DNA from: Lachnospiraceae bacterium
GTDB lineage: Bacteria; Bacillota; Clostridia; Lachnospirales; Lachnospiraceae
Length of the DNA: 64,000 nt
Assembly: GCA_017441265.1 (NCBI GenBank)
Contig: JAFRYE010000035.1
Location: 1 to 64,000, forward strand
Direction: 5' to 3'
The notes beneath the pieces were generated by a model. That model worked only from the letters and a program-made list of their open reading frames with translations. It was not told the origin of the DNA and made no database searches. This document shows positions 24,370 to 33,234 of the stretch, in pieces; within the stretch, counting starts at the first letter, position 1; each line of letters starts with the position of its first letter. Both the position numbers and the translations under genes were made by a program.

Positions 24370-24993
24370 TTACACCGCAAAGTAATTTCCGTTCGAATCC
24401 GTTGTGATACGGCCGTTGGCAATGGCATCGATCACCTGCGGAAGGATGATCCACTCCGCCTGCTCCATCACGCGCCGCTGCAGAACTTCCGGCGTGTCGC
24501 CGGGCTCCACCGCCACCGCCTTCTGCATCAGGATCGGGCCGGTGTCGGTTCCCTCGTCCACGTAATGAACCGTCGCGCCGGTCACCTTCACACCGCGGGC
24601 AAGCACATGCTCATGCACCTTCAGGCCGTAAAAGCCGTCTCCGCAAAAGGACGGGATCAACGACGGATGGATATTGATGATGCGCCGCTCATACCTGCGG
24701 ATCATCTCCGCGGGAATGATGACCAAAAAGCCCGCTAAAACGATCAGATCCGGCTTCATCGCATCGACTGCCGCAAGAAGCGCCGTCTCAAATTCCGCTC
24801 TCGTGGCATACGCTTTCCGGGACACGCAGACCGCCGGGATACCGGCTTTGTTCGCGCGCTCCAGCGCGTACGCATCCGCGCGGTTGCTGATCACTCCGCA
24901 GATCTCCGTGTTCGTGATCGTGCCGTTTCCTACCGCATCCAGGATCGCCTGCAGATTGGTGCCGCCGCCGGACACCATGACAACTGCTCTCAT
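24370..24993 (-). CDS. purN: Phosphoribosylglycinamide formyltransferase
   Basis: Transfers a formyl group from 10-formyl-tetrahydrofolate to GAR. The N-terminal phosphate loop is VVMVSGGGTNLQAIL. The catalytic region IINIHPSLIPSFCGDGFYG holds the conserved Asn and His, and ATVHYVDEGTDTGPI holds the conserved Asp. The 207 residues are typical. The ATG at 24993 lies five bases after GGAGG; the start at 25017 is unsupported. A GC-rich hairpin separates it from purM. Confidence 0.96.
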   Translation of the reverse strand: MRAVVMVSGGGTNLQAILDAVGNGTITNTEICGVISNRADAYALERANKAGIPAVCVSRKAYATRAEFETALLAAVDAMKPDLIVLAGFLVIIPAEMIRRYERRIINIHPSLIPSFCGDGFYGLKVHEHVLARGVKVTGATVHYVDEGTDTGPILMQKAVAVEPGDTPEVLQRRVMEQAEWIILPQVIDAIANGRITTDSNGNYFAV

Positions 24994-25020
24994 ACTTACC
25001 TCCGTTGAATAAAACAAGGA

Positions 25021-25056
25021 ACGCCCGAGCGCCGACCGAAGCCGGCGTCCGGGCGT
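25021..25056 (-). terminator. GC-rich hairpin between purM and purN
   Basis: Interrupted stem with ACGCCCG/CGGGCGT (25021-25027 and 25050-25056) and inner CGCCG/CGGCG, followed on the minus strand by UCCUUGUUUUAUU. The U tract is imperfect, so it may act as a partial terminator that lowers purN and purD expression, or as a 3' stabiliser of purM mRNA. Confidence 0.5.
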
Positions 25057-25062
25057 GATACA

Positions 25063-26088
25063 TCAAAGGATGGTGATTCCCTTCTCCCCGTCCGTGATCT
25101 CACCGACAACATATGCGGTTTCGCCTGCCACCGCCAACAGCCGAAGCGTCTCGTCCGCCTTGTCGCTGTCAACCGCGAGCATCATGCCGATACCCATGTT
25201 GTATGTATTGTACATCATGCGCTCTTCGATATTACCGGTCTTCGCAAGCAGATCGAAGATCGCAGGAACTTCATAACTGCTCTTGCGGATCAACGCATGC
25301 TTTCCGTCGGGAAGCATCCGCGGGATATTCTCATAGAAGCCGCCGCCGGTGATGTGGCTGCATGCCTTCACGGTGATGCCGCCGTCCTTCAGAGCCTTGA
25401 GCGCCTTCACATAAATCTTCGTAGGTGTCAGCAGCGCCTCGCCGAGCGTACATCCGAGGGAGTCGTTGTACCGGGCCAAAGTCGCCTCGCGCATGTCAAA
25501 AACTTTGCGCACCAGCGAATATCCGTTGCTGTGGATACCCGAGGATGCGATACCGATCACGGTATCGCCGGCCTTCACTTTGCTGCCGTCCACGATCTCG
25601 TCGCTGTCAACGATACCGACGGCAAATCCCGCAAGATCGTACTCATCCTGCGGATAGAAACCGGGCATCTCCGCCGTCTCGCCGCCGATCAACGCGCAGC
25701 CGGCCTGCTTGCAACCGTCCGCAACGCCCTTGACGATCGTCGCGATCTTCTCGGGGTAGTTTTTGCCGCAGGCAACATAATCCAGGAAGAACAATGGCTC
25801 ACCGCCGGCACATGCGATGTCGTTCACGCACATGGCCACGCAGTCGATGCCGATCGTGTCATGCTTATCCATGAGAAACGCGATCTTCAATTTCGTTCCT
25901 ACGCCGTCCGTTCCCGAAACCAGCGTCGGATGTTTCATCGTCATGAAACGGTCCAGGGAAAATGCCCCGGAAAATCCGCCGAGTCCGCCGAGCACCTCGG
26001 GACGCATGGTCTCCTTGACGTGCTTCTTCATCAGCTCCACCGCACGGTATCCCGCCTCAATGTCCACACCGGCATTCTTATAATCCAT
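25063..26088 (-). CDS. purM: Phosphoribosylformylglycinamidine cyclo-ligase
   Basis: AIR synthase, ATP-dependent ring closure of FGAM. It starts [20 protein letters not shown]. Conserved segments are [26 protein letters not shown] (metal and substrate), [28 protein letters not shown] and [15 protein letters not shown]. The length of 341 is normal. AAAGGAG is eight bases before the ATG at 26088. A gap of 144 bases to purE contains a possible internal promoter. Confidence 0.97.
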   Translation of the reverse strand: MDYKNAGVDIEAGYRAVELMKKHVKETMRPEVLGGLGGFSGAFSLDRFMTMKHPTLVSGTDGVGTKLKIAFLMDKHDTIGIDCVAMCVNDIACAGGEPLFFLDYVACGKNYPEKIATIVKGVADGCKQAGCALIGGETAEMPGFYPQDEYDLAGFAVGIVDSDEIVDGSKVKAGDTVIGIASSGIHSNGYSLVRKVFDMREATLARYNDSLGCTLGEALLTPTKIYVKALKALKDGGITVKACSHITGGGFYENIPRMLPDGKHALIRKSSYEVPAIFDLLAKTGNIEERMMYNTYNMGIGMMLAVDSDKADETLRLLAVAGETAYVVGEITDGEKGITIL

Positions 26089-26119
26089 ACTGTGTTCTCC
26101 TTTTGAAATTCGTTTTGCC

Positions 26120-26162
26120 GCGGTGAACCCCACCGCATCGAACAACCGAAGTCATTGTATCA
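26120..26162 (-). promoter_or_regulatory. Possible internal promoter and leader hairpin of purM
   Basis: TGA directly before TACAAT (26154-26159, minus strand) makes an extended -10 without a good -35. Downstream is a perfect hairpin GCGGTG/CACCGC (26120-26125 and 26131-26136). No purine riboswitch core is visible here. Confidence 0.4.
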
Positions 26163-26232
26163 CAAAAGATGCTATCCCGCATCATGGCAGGACGCATTTT
26201 TCGTTGTTTCTTTTTCATTGAAATGATAAGCG

Positions 26233-26745
26233 TTACTTATTGTCTGCGTAGTTTTTATAACCTACACTTTCCAAGCGCTCTTTCTTCGCCATCACGCCGT
26301 CCTTGAGTTCTTCCTTGTACTCCTTGATCTTGGCAAGGAGCGCCGCGTCGTGGGTAGCGATGATCTTGGCTGCCAGGATACCCGCATTGGCACCGCCGTC
26401 GATGGCCACGGTCGCCACCGGGATTCCCGAGGGCATCTGTACGATCGAGTACAGCGAGTCCACTCCGCCCAGCGATTTCGTGTGGATCGGAACGCCGATG
26501 ACCGGCAACGGGAATATCGCCGCACACATTCCCGGCAGATGAGCCGCTCCGCCGGCACCTGCGATGATCACTTCATAGCCCTTCTCCTCTGCGCTCTTCG
26601 CGTAATCGAAGAACACATCGGGCATGCGGTGCGCAGAGATGATCGTCATCTCGTACTCGATCCCGAAGCGCTCCAGGATCGCTGCCGCCTTCTGCATGAT
26701 CGGAAGATCCGAATCGCTTCCCATCACAATTCCTACTTTTGCCAT
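26233..26745 (-). CDS. purE: 5-(carboxyamino)imidazole ribonucleotide mutase
   Basis: Class I PurE, which moves the carboxyl of N5-CAIR to C4. It begins MAKVGIVMGSDSDLPIMQKA. The active-site segment ISAHRMPD, then AGAGGAAHLPGM and PVIGVPIHTKSLGGVDSL, are the family signatures. The length of 170 is typical. GGGAG precedes the ATG. The partner PurK, needed to make N5-CAIR in the usual route, is not in this window. It starts 19 bases after the M29 peptidase, so it may be transcribed from the upstream operon. Confidence 0.96.
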   Translation of the reverse strand: MAKVGIVMGSDSDLPIMQKAAAILERFGIEYEMTIISAHRMPDVFFDYAKSAEEKGYEVIIAGAGGAAHLPGMCAAIFPLPVIGVPIHTKSLGGVDSLYSIVQMPSGIPVATVAIDGGANAGILAAKIIATHDAALLAKIKEYKEELKDGVMAKKERLESVGYKNYADNK

Positions 26746-26764
26746 AGCACTAGCTCCCTTCTGT

Positions 26765-28870
26765 CTATTTGCCGGCCGCCAGTTCCTCCAGCGGCTTGTT
26801 CAACTCTTCCGTCCCCGGAATGACAAAGCGTCCGTTCCGGATGATATCGGCGATCACCTTGCCCTTCGCGTCGTGCACGCTGATGCTGCCGAGTTCGTCA
26901 AAGGGGATCGTGATGTCGGTGTGACAGTTCATATACGCCTTCGTCTCGTCCGTCGCACGCAGAGCCGAGACTTCATTCTCGCGGGCAATGATCTCTTTGC
27001 CGTCGGGATTGTACACCGCATGGTCCTCCGAATGACTGTAGCATGTATCTCCCACCGCAAAATGAGGTCCTGTCTTCTCCGCGATCAAGATCGGCAGTTT
27101 CTCCTGCACGTCGTACCGGATGCCCATGGCGTACGCCACGGTGTTCGTTCCGATCGCAAACTCTCCGATCGGCAGCGTCTCGTGGTTGTTTATGATGGTC
27201 TCGTCGAGGAACGTCTTATTTTCCGCTTCCGTCGCGAAATTCTCACAGGAGTACGTCTTGATCATGCCGTCGGAAAATGTCAGCCGCAGGTTTTTGTACG
27301 ACGTCCCGTCGATGCAGACGTTCGTCACGTGGAGCGTACCCTCCGTCCCCTTCAGCACCGGTGACGTGAAGACCTCGCCGACGGGAATGTTGACGTCAGC
27401 CCCGCAGTTTTCAAAGTTCGTCTGCGTAGCGGGATCGCTCAGCGTATGAAGCATCACCTTCATGTCCGTCTCGTTGGCGCCACATCCCTTCACTGTGACG
27501 TAGGCGCCGCGGTCGAGCACATCGATGATCTTTTGATGGATCTTCTTGTATTCCGCGTTCGAGAGCGTGTTGCAGCGGATCGTCTCCCGGAACACATCCT
27601 CAAACCGGTCTCCGATGGCCGGAACCGGATACGCGATGATCGTAAACGTGCGCTGCGTGGGATCGATATACTCCCGCACGAGCGACACGACTCTGCCCTG
27701 CAGTTCCCGCACAAAATCACCGGAGCGCCCCTTCGCCACAGGCACGGCGCGCTTGTTCACAAACGCGATGTCCGGCGTGCCGAAGATCTCCTGCACGGCC
27801 GGTCCCGCATATCCCGCAAGTTCGCTTCGGTACGGCTCGAGGGCTTCCTTCAGCGCGGTCATGCACTCCTCAAGAAGCGGGCGCTGCAGCACCGTGAGAT
27901 TGTCGTTGCGGTGATCGTACCCGTACTGGCGGTTGATGCTGTTGCCGGCCATACCGTTCGCCTGGAACGAGCAGCGATTGACCATCAACGCATTTTGCAG
28001 ATAGCATCTCGGCTCGAGTCCTTCTTCTCGGAAAATGTCCATCGCCTTCGCGGTCACGCGCTCAAACCCGAAGAAGGTGTCCAGCGATACCGAATTCTTC
28101 TTCGTGCGGTCGATCCGCATGGTCTCAAAGCTGTCACAAAAGCCGTTGACAAACGTCTTTGCCATCTCATCGATCTGCGCCTGCGGAAGCTTCGCAAGAA
28201 ATCGGTGGATCGCCAGCGCGTCCTCCGATACGGGAAGCCCGTACTCGTACATCGCGCCCTCGTCCTCCGCCGCTCTGCGGATGACATTTTCCACGTATGC
28301 AACTCCTTCGTGGGAGTATTTTTCGTAAACCCGCAACTCTGCATACTCACGGAAATAGTCATGTACATAGTAGTACAGACTCTGCTTGATCCCGCGGTCC
28401 ACGCCGTCTTTTTCAATGTGCCCGAAGACTTCCGCGATCAATTCGCAGGCGTACAAAAACGGCTTGCGGATCCCTCGCATCAGATACGGAAGCGTCTGCA
28501 AAAGCTCCGTTCCGAGGATGGAAATCACCTGTGCATACGCATTGCCGTACTCCTTCGCAGATACGTCCGGGTTCAAAAATGATGTCTTGTAATTGTCTTC
28601 GCGGATCCCGGCGAACACCTTCTCCGCCAACATCGCGCGCTCCGCAGCGGACATCGTCTTCCACGCATCGCTGCCGGCCGTTTTTGCGAGATTGTCCATC
28701 GCCGTCGCGATCGCGGTAAACTCCGCAAGTCCCGCAGGGGCGTCGCTTCGTTTTGCTGCCGCCTTCAGGCCGGAGAACACCAGCGTAAAACGCTCCTTCT
28801 CGTCCCTGCTCCAGCCGAGCATCGCGGGTGCCGCTTTGCCGTCCGCCTTCGATCTGTTCGATCTTGTCAT
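26765..28870 (-). CDS. M29 family aminopeptidase with long N-terminal extension
   Basis: 701 residues. The C-terminal half resembles metallo-aminopeptidases of family M29 (AmpS/PepS type): GADVNIPVGEVFTSPV, TIINNHETLPIGEFAIGTN, KTGPHFAVGDTCYSHSEDH, and DITIPFDELG near the end provide the Glu, His and Asp ligands expected for a dinuclear metal site. Classical M29 enzymes are about 410 residues, so roughly 300 residues here are an N-terminal domain rich in charged helices. Probably cytoplasmic, since no signal peptide is visible. The SD AGGAAA precedes the ATG at 28870. It follows the DUF6142-like gene by 22 bases. Confidence 0.85.
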   Translation of the reverse strand: MTRSNRSKADGKAAPAMLGWSRDEKERFTLVFSGLKAAAKRSDAPAGLAEFTAIATAMDNLAKTAGSDAWKTMSAAERAMLAEKVFAGIREDNYKTSFLNPDVSAKEYGNAYAQVISILGTELLQTLPYLMRGIRKPFLYACELIAEVFGHIEKDGVDRGIKQSLYYYVHDYFREYAELRVYEKYSHEGVAYVENVIRRAAEDEGAMYEYGLPVSEDALAIHRFLAKLPQAQIDEMAKTFVNGFCDSFETMRIDRTKKNSVSLDTFFGFERVTAKAMDIFREEGLEPRCYLQNALMVNRCSFQANGMAGNSINRQYGYDHRNDNLTVLQRPLLEECMTALKEALEPYRSELAGYAGPAVQEIFGTPDIAFVNKRAVPVAKGRSGDFVRELQGRVVSLVREYIDPTQRTFTIIAYPVPAIGDRFEDVFRETIRCNTLSNAEYKKIHQKIIDVLDRGAYVTVKGCGANETDMKVMLHTLSDPATQTNFENCGADVNIPVGEVFTSPVLKGTEGTLHVTNVCIDGTSYKNLRLTFSDGMIKTYSCENFATEAENKTFLDETIINNHETLPIGEFAIGTNTVAYAMGIRYDVQEKLPILIAEKTGPHFAVGDTCYSHSEDHAVYNPDGKEIIARENEVSALRATDETKAYMNCHTDITIPFDELGSISVHDAKGKVIADIIRNGRFVIPGTEELNKPLEELAAGK

Positions 28871-28892
28871 TGTATTTCCTTTCCTGCGATCG

Positions 28893-29219
28893 TCACTGCA
28901 TCGCCGCGCCCACCAGAATCAGGGCAAAGGTGATGATCACGACCGCCAGGTTAATTCCCATTCCGGCCGTCGCGTAGCCGTCCACAAACGGAACGTCACG
29001 TCTCGCCTCCGCGGAACACAACATTCCCGTGATCGCCAACAGCCCGTTGACGATCCCGAGGCCACCGCTTCCCGGAAGGGAGTGCTTTCTCCCGTACACG
29101 ATCAAAAACACCAGAAAGCACAGCGCCAGGATTCCTACCGCCAGGGAGATTTTCCCGAGGATGGAGCGCTGCCGCCCTTTGTAATGCACTGTTGATTTTT
29201 CGTGAATCGGAATGCTCAT
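28893..29219 (-). CDS. Small three-TM membrane protein, DUF6142-like
   Basis: 108 residues with three hydrophobic segments (LGKISLAVGILALCFLVFLI, LGIVNGLLAITGML and GINLAVVIITFALILVGAAM). The layout resembles the DUF6142 family found in Lachnospiraceae, but I cannot verify the assignment. The SD GGTGG precedes the ATG, which lies 15 bases from the VanZ stop. No function is known. Confidence 0.68.
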   Translation of the reverse strand: MSIPIHEKSTVHYKGRQRSILGKISLAVGILALCFLVFLIVYGRKHSLPGSGGLGIVNGLLAITGMLCSAEARRDVPFVDGYATAGMGINLAVVIITFALILVGAAMQ

Positions 29220-29234
29220 GGAACCACCGTTACG

Positions 29235-29699
29235 TTACTTCTTTCGTTTCCTCGCGCCTCCCGAGCGGGACTTGCGAACCGCTGCCGCGATGAGAACGCC
29301 GAACACACCTCCGAGCGTGTTCAGGATCACATCGTCAATATCAAAACTTCCCACGCGGAGAACATACTGCAGGATCTCCGCGCAGACGCTCGCGATGTAT
29401 GTCACGGCGACGGCAAATGCTCCGTAAAAGCGCCGCTGCACCAGGATTGCAACAAAGAATCCCATCGGCAGAAAAACCACGATATTTCCGATCACATTCC
29501 ACCAAAACAACTGAGATCCGAGGCTCTCCGGGCCCTTCCAGAAACGTTTGATCTCCGCAAACGGCAGTAAGTTTACGCCGTGCGGGACCTCCGTCGTACG
29601 TCCGAATTGGGGAGCAAACAGCAATCCGTAGACGAGTGCCGCGATATACAACACGAACAATACGCCCAAAAAGCGGCGCATGCCTTTCGTCATTTTCAT
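29235..29699 (-). CDS. VanZ family membrane protein
   Basis: 154-residue VanZ-like protein. The family core is visible: NLLPFAEIKRFW, NVIGNIVVFLPMGFFVAIL, ASVCAEILQYVLRVGSFDIDDVILNTLGG. Four to five TM segments are expected and a basic tail ends the protein. VanZ of Tn1546 raises teicoplanin resistance, but chromosomal homologues are common and their role is unclear. It lies 9 bases after pheT. The SD is AAGGGG. Confidence 0.88.
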   Translation of the reverse strand: MKMTKGMRRFLGVLFVLYIAALVYGLLFAPQFGRTTEVPHGVNLLPFAEIKRFWKGPESLGSQLFWWNVIGNIVVFLPMGFFVAILVQRRFYGAFAVAVTYIASVCAEILQYVLRVGSFDIDDVILNTLGGVFGVLIAAAVRKSRSGGARKRKK

Positions 29700-29708
29700 G
29701 AATACCCC

Positions 29709-32141
29709 TTACTGGCGAAGCTCGACACCGAGGGCGGAAAGTCCCTTCAGAATGCCGTTCATCACGCGGGTAATCTCCTCGTCCGTCAAGGTATGATCCT
29801 TGGAGCGAAGCGTGACGGAGTACGCCATCGACTTGTGTCCCTCAAGGATCTGGGATCCCTCGTAGATATCGAAGAGATGGTACTCCTCCAGGAGTTTACC
29901 GCCGTTCTTACGGATGACTTCCTCCACGTCGCCGGCAAGGACCTCTTTCTTCATCACCATGGAGAGGTCTCGGGTCACTGCCGGGAAGCGTGCAATTCCC
30001 TCATATTTGATGCCGAAATCCGCAAAATTGCAGATCTTAGGCATATCGATCACGCCGATATACACACGGTCGCCGATCCCGTACGTCTCGCAGACCGCAG
30101 GATGAACCTCGCCGAGGTATCCGACGGACTCGCCGTTGTAGAACATCTCCGCCTGACGGCCGGGATGCAGGAAATTGTAGGCGCCGTTGTTTTTGTACGT
30201 CAACGTTCCCTTCATGCCGACGCGGCCCGTGAAGTCTTCCATCACGCCCTTCATATCGAAGAAATCGCCGTCGCCGTAGAAGCCAAGCGTAAACTGTACT
30301 CTCTCATCCGGAAGCTCCGTGACCGGAAGTGCCTTCGGAAGATAAATCTTGGCCATCTCATAGAGACGTCCGTTCTTGTTTCTGCGGTTGAAGTTCGTCG
30401 AGAGCGACGTGAGCATTCCGCCGAGCGGCGTCGTGCGCATCACCGAGAAATCCTCGCCGAGCGGGTTCGCGATCGTCACGGTCTTGCGCAGCACGTCATC
30501 CTCCGCAAGGCGCAGCTTATCGAACACCTTCGGGCTCTCGAAACTGTAGGTCATTGCCTCGGAAAATCCGTACTGCTCCGCGACATCCCTTGCAATGTCA
30601 TTTAACCGGCGATCCAGCGGAATGCTGCCCTTGCCGGAACCCTTGGGAAGCGTCACCGGAATGTTGGCATAGCCGTAGAAGCGGGCAACCTCCTCATCGA
30701 GATCGGCATGGCAGAGAATGTCCTGACGCCAGGTCGGAACGATCACTTCGCCGGTAGCCCAATCGTACTTCAGATCGATCGTCTCGAAATAGCGGATCAT
30801 CGTCTCTTTGTCGATGTCCGTGCCGAGAACGCGGTTCGTTCTCTGGTAATCAAACTTGACTCTCCACGGTTTCTTTTCCACCGGGTACACGTCGACGCAG
30901 CCGCCGACAACCTCGCCGGCGCCGAGCTCCTCGATGAGCTGGCAGGCGCGGTTCATCGCCTCCATCGTCGTGTTTGGATCGAGTCCCTTCTCGAACTTGG
31001 CCTGCGCGTCGGTGCGCATGCCGAGGCGCTTTCCGGAAAGACGGATGTTCGTTCCGTCGAAGCAGGCAGCCTCAAAGAGCATCGTCTTGACGTTGTCCGT
31101 GATCTTGCTGTTCTCACCGCCCATGATGCCGGCGATACCGACACTCTTCTCCGCGTCACAGATCATCAGCACGTCGGAGTCGAGCTTGCGCTCCTGACCG
31201 TCCAGCGTGGTGAAGGTCTCGCCGTCCGCAGCGCGGCGTACGATGATCTTCTTGCCTGCGATCGTGTCATAGTCAAACGCATGCATCGGCTGGCCGTACT
31301 CTTCCATCACGTAGTTCGTGATATCGACAATGTTGTTGATGGGACGAATGCCGTTCGAAGCAAGGCGTCTCTGCATCCACAACGGCGACGGAGCCAGTTT
31401 AATGTTCTTCACAACGCGGGCGACATAGCGCGAGCAGAGATCCGTAGCCTGCACATCGACCGCAATGTAATCGGAAGCCTTCTCCGAATTGCCGGTCTCC
31501 GTCACGACAGGCGGGCAGAATTTCTTGCCGAACGTCGCGGCAGCCTCGCGCGCGATACCGATCACGCCGAAGCAATCCACACGGTTCGAGGTGATCTCAT
31601 ACTCGAAATTCACGTCGTTCAGGCCGAGCGCTTCCACTGCGGAATCGCCGGGCTTCACATCCGGATACATCTCCGGATCGAAAATGTAGACGCCGTTCTC
31701 CGGTGCCTCGGGATAGAAATCTCTTGAGGAACCGAGTTCCTCGACGGAGCACATCATACCGCACGACTCCACACCGCGCAGTTTGCCCTTCTTGATCTTT
31801 GTGCCGCCCTCGACTTTTTTTCCGTCATGGTCCGTTGCCACACGGCCCCCGTCAAGGACAACCGGGATGAGCGCACCCTCGGTCACATTGGGAGCGCCGG
31901 TCACGATCTGAAGCGTCTCGCCGTCCGCGCTCACCTGCATCTGGCAGACGATCAGTTTGTCCGCATCCGGATGCGGCGCGATGGACAGCACCTTCGCCAC
32001 AACAATCTTCTCGAGATTCTCATCCAGGCGCTCGAACCCCTCTACCTTAGAACCGCTCAGGGTCATCGCGTCCGTGTATTCCTGTGCCGTACAATCAAGG
32101 TCCGGAACATAGGCCTTGATCCAAGATAACGATGTATTCAT
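29709..32141 (-). CDS. pheT: Phenylalanine-tRNA ligase beta subunit
   Basis: Beta chain of the (alpha-beta)2 enzyme that charges tRNA-Phe. The 810 residues include an N-terminal tRNA-binding OB domain (VVAKVLSIAPHPDADKLIVCQ), the B3/B4 editing domain (around GIRPINNIVDITNYVMEEYGQPMHAFD), B5, and a C-terminal FDX-ACB domain (YEGIARFPAVTRDLSMVM). It starts MNTSLSWIKAYVPDL. The gap to pheS is 43 bases, so the pair is one unit. Confidence 0.97.
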   Translation of the reverse strand: MNTSLSWIKAYVPDLDCTAQEYTDAMTLSGSKVEGFERLDENLEKIVVAKVLSIAPHPDADKLIVCQMQVSADGETLQIVTGAPNVTEGALIPVVLDGGRVATDHDGKKVEGGTKIKKGKLRGVESCGMMCSVEELGSSRDFYPEAPENGVYIFDPEMYPDVKPGDSAVEALGLNDVNFEYEITSNRVDCFGVIGIAREAAATFGKKFCPPVVTETGNSEKASDYIAVDVQATDLCSRYVARVVKNIKLAPSPLWMQRRLASNGIRPINNIVDITNYVMEEYGQPMHAFDYDTIAGKKIIVRRAADGETFTTLDGQERKLDSDVLMICDAEKSVGIAGIMGGENSKITDNVKTMLFEAACFDGTNIRLSGKRLGMRTDAQAKFEKGLDPNTTMEAMNRACQLIEELGAGEVVGGCVDVYPVEKKPWRVKFDYQRTNRVLGTDIDKETMIRYFETIDLKYDWATGEVIVPTWRQDILCHADLDEEVARFYGYANIPVTLPKGSGKGSIPLDRRLNDIARDVAEQYGFSEAMTYSFESPKVFDKLRLAEDDVLRKTVTIANPLGEDFSVMRTTPLGGMLTSLSTNFNRRNKNGRLYEMAKIYLPKALPVTELPDERVQFTLGFYGDGDFFDMKGVMEDFTGRVGMKGTLTYKNNGAYNFLHPGRQAEMFYNGESVGYLGEVHPAVCETYGIGDRVYIGVIDMPKICNFADFGIKYEGIARFPAVTRDLSMVMKKEVLAGDVEEVIRKNGGKLLEEYHLFDIYEGSQILEGHKSMAYSVTLRSKDHTLTDEEITRVMNGILKGLSALGVELRQ

Positions 32142-32184
32142 AGTAATCTCCGTATCAATGTGTATTCTGTCTTCGAGCGCTTTC

Positions 32185-33204
32185 TCAGAACTGCTTTAAG
32201 AAGCGAAGGTCATTTTCGTACAAGAGACGAAGGTCGTCGATCTCATACTTTAAAAGAGCGATGCGCTCCAATCCGACGCCGAACGCAAAACCCGTGTACT
32301 TCTCGGGATCGATGCCGCTCATTGTCAAAACGCGGGGGTGAACCATACCGCAGCCGAGAATCTCGATCCAACCGCTGCCCTTGCAAAACCGGCATCCTTT
32401 GCCGCCGCACTTAAAGCAGGAAACGTCCATCTCCGCCGAGGGCTCGGTAAACGGAAAATGATGCGGGCGGAACTTCACTTTCGTCTCCGCTCCGAACATC
32501 TCCTTCGCGAACTCCGCGAGCGTTCCCTTGAGATCCGCAAACGTGATGTTGTCGTCGATCACAAGACCGTCCACCTGGTGGAAGCAGGGCGAGTGCGTCG
32601 CATCCACCTCATCCGCGCGGTACACGCGGCCGGGGGACAGAATGCGAAGCGGCAGCTTGCCTTTCTCCATGATACGCGCCTGCACCGAGGACGTCTGGGT
32701 GCGAAGCAGGATCTTGCCGTTCACGTAAAATGTATCCTGCTCATCCTTTGCGGGATGGTTGGCCGGAATGTTCAACGCCTCAAAGTTGTAGTAATCCTCC
32801 TCAACCTCAGGGCCGTCCACGATCTCATAGCCCATGCCGACAAAGAACCGCTCCACTTCCGCAAGCGCGATATTGTTCACATGGCGGTGTCCTTCCGTCA
32901 TCCGCTTTGCGGGAAGCGTCACGTCGATCGTCTCGCTCGCGAGTTTCTTCTCCTGCTGCTTCGCGGTGATTGCCGCCTTGACTTCCTCCAGACGCTGCTC
33001 GATGGCCGCACGCGCGTCATTGACCAGCGCGCCGACTGCAGGCCGATCTTCCGGAGCGACATCCTTCATGGACTTCAAGACCTCCGTGAGAGCTCCCTTT
33101 TTTCCCAAGAATTCGACCCGGATCTCATTGAGAATGTCCATGGTCTGCGCCTGCTCAAGCTTCTCGAAGCAGGCTTTCCGGATTTCCGCTAACCGCTCTT
33201 TCAT
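32185..33204 (-). CDS. pheS: Phenylalanine-tRNA ligase alpha subunit
   Basis: Catalytic chain of PheRS, 339 residues, class II fold. The N-terminal coiled coil (MKERLAEIRKACFEKLEQA) is followed by GMGYEIVDGPEVEEDYYNF (motif 1 region), the motif 2 region around HSPCFHQVDGLVID, the substrate loop with CFKCGGKGCRFCKGSGW, and motif 3 GFAFGVGLERIALLKY. No purine-rich SD lies before the ATG. Instead a hairpin spans the end of the upstream DUF4340 gene, so translation may depend on coupling. No T-box leader is present. Confidence 0.96.
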   Translation of the reverse strand: MKERLAEIRKACFEKLEQAQTMDILNEIRVEFLGKKGALTEVLKSMKDVAPEDRPAVGALVNDARAAIEQRLEEVKAAITAKQQEKKLASETIDVTLPAKRMTEGHRHVNNIALAEVERFFVGMGYEIVDGPEVEEDYYNFEALNIPANHPAKDEQDTFYVNGKILLRTQTSSVQARIMEKGKLPLRILSPGRVYRADEVDATHSPCFHQVDGLVIDDNITFADLKGTLAEFAKEMFGAETKVKFRPHHFPFTEPSAEMDVSCFKCGGKGCRFCKGSGWIEILGCGMVHPRVLTMSGIDPEKYTGFAFGVGLERIALLKYEIDDLRLLYENDLRFLKQF

Positions 33205-33215
33205 AGTCGTTTGTG

Positions 33216-33234
33216 ACGGAGACTAATTCTCCGT
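33216..33234 (-). other. Hairpin upstream of SD-less pheS
   Basis: Perfect 7-bp stem ACGGAGA/TCTCCGT (33216-33222 and 33228-33234) overlapping the stop of the DUF4340 gene and ending 11 bases before the pheS ATG. The only SD-like GGAG nearby is inside this stem. Confidence 0.5.
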
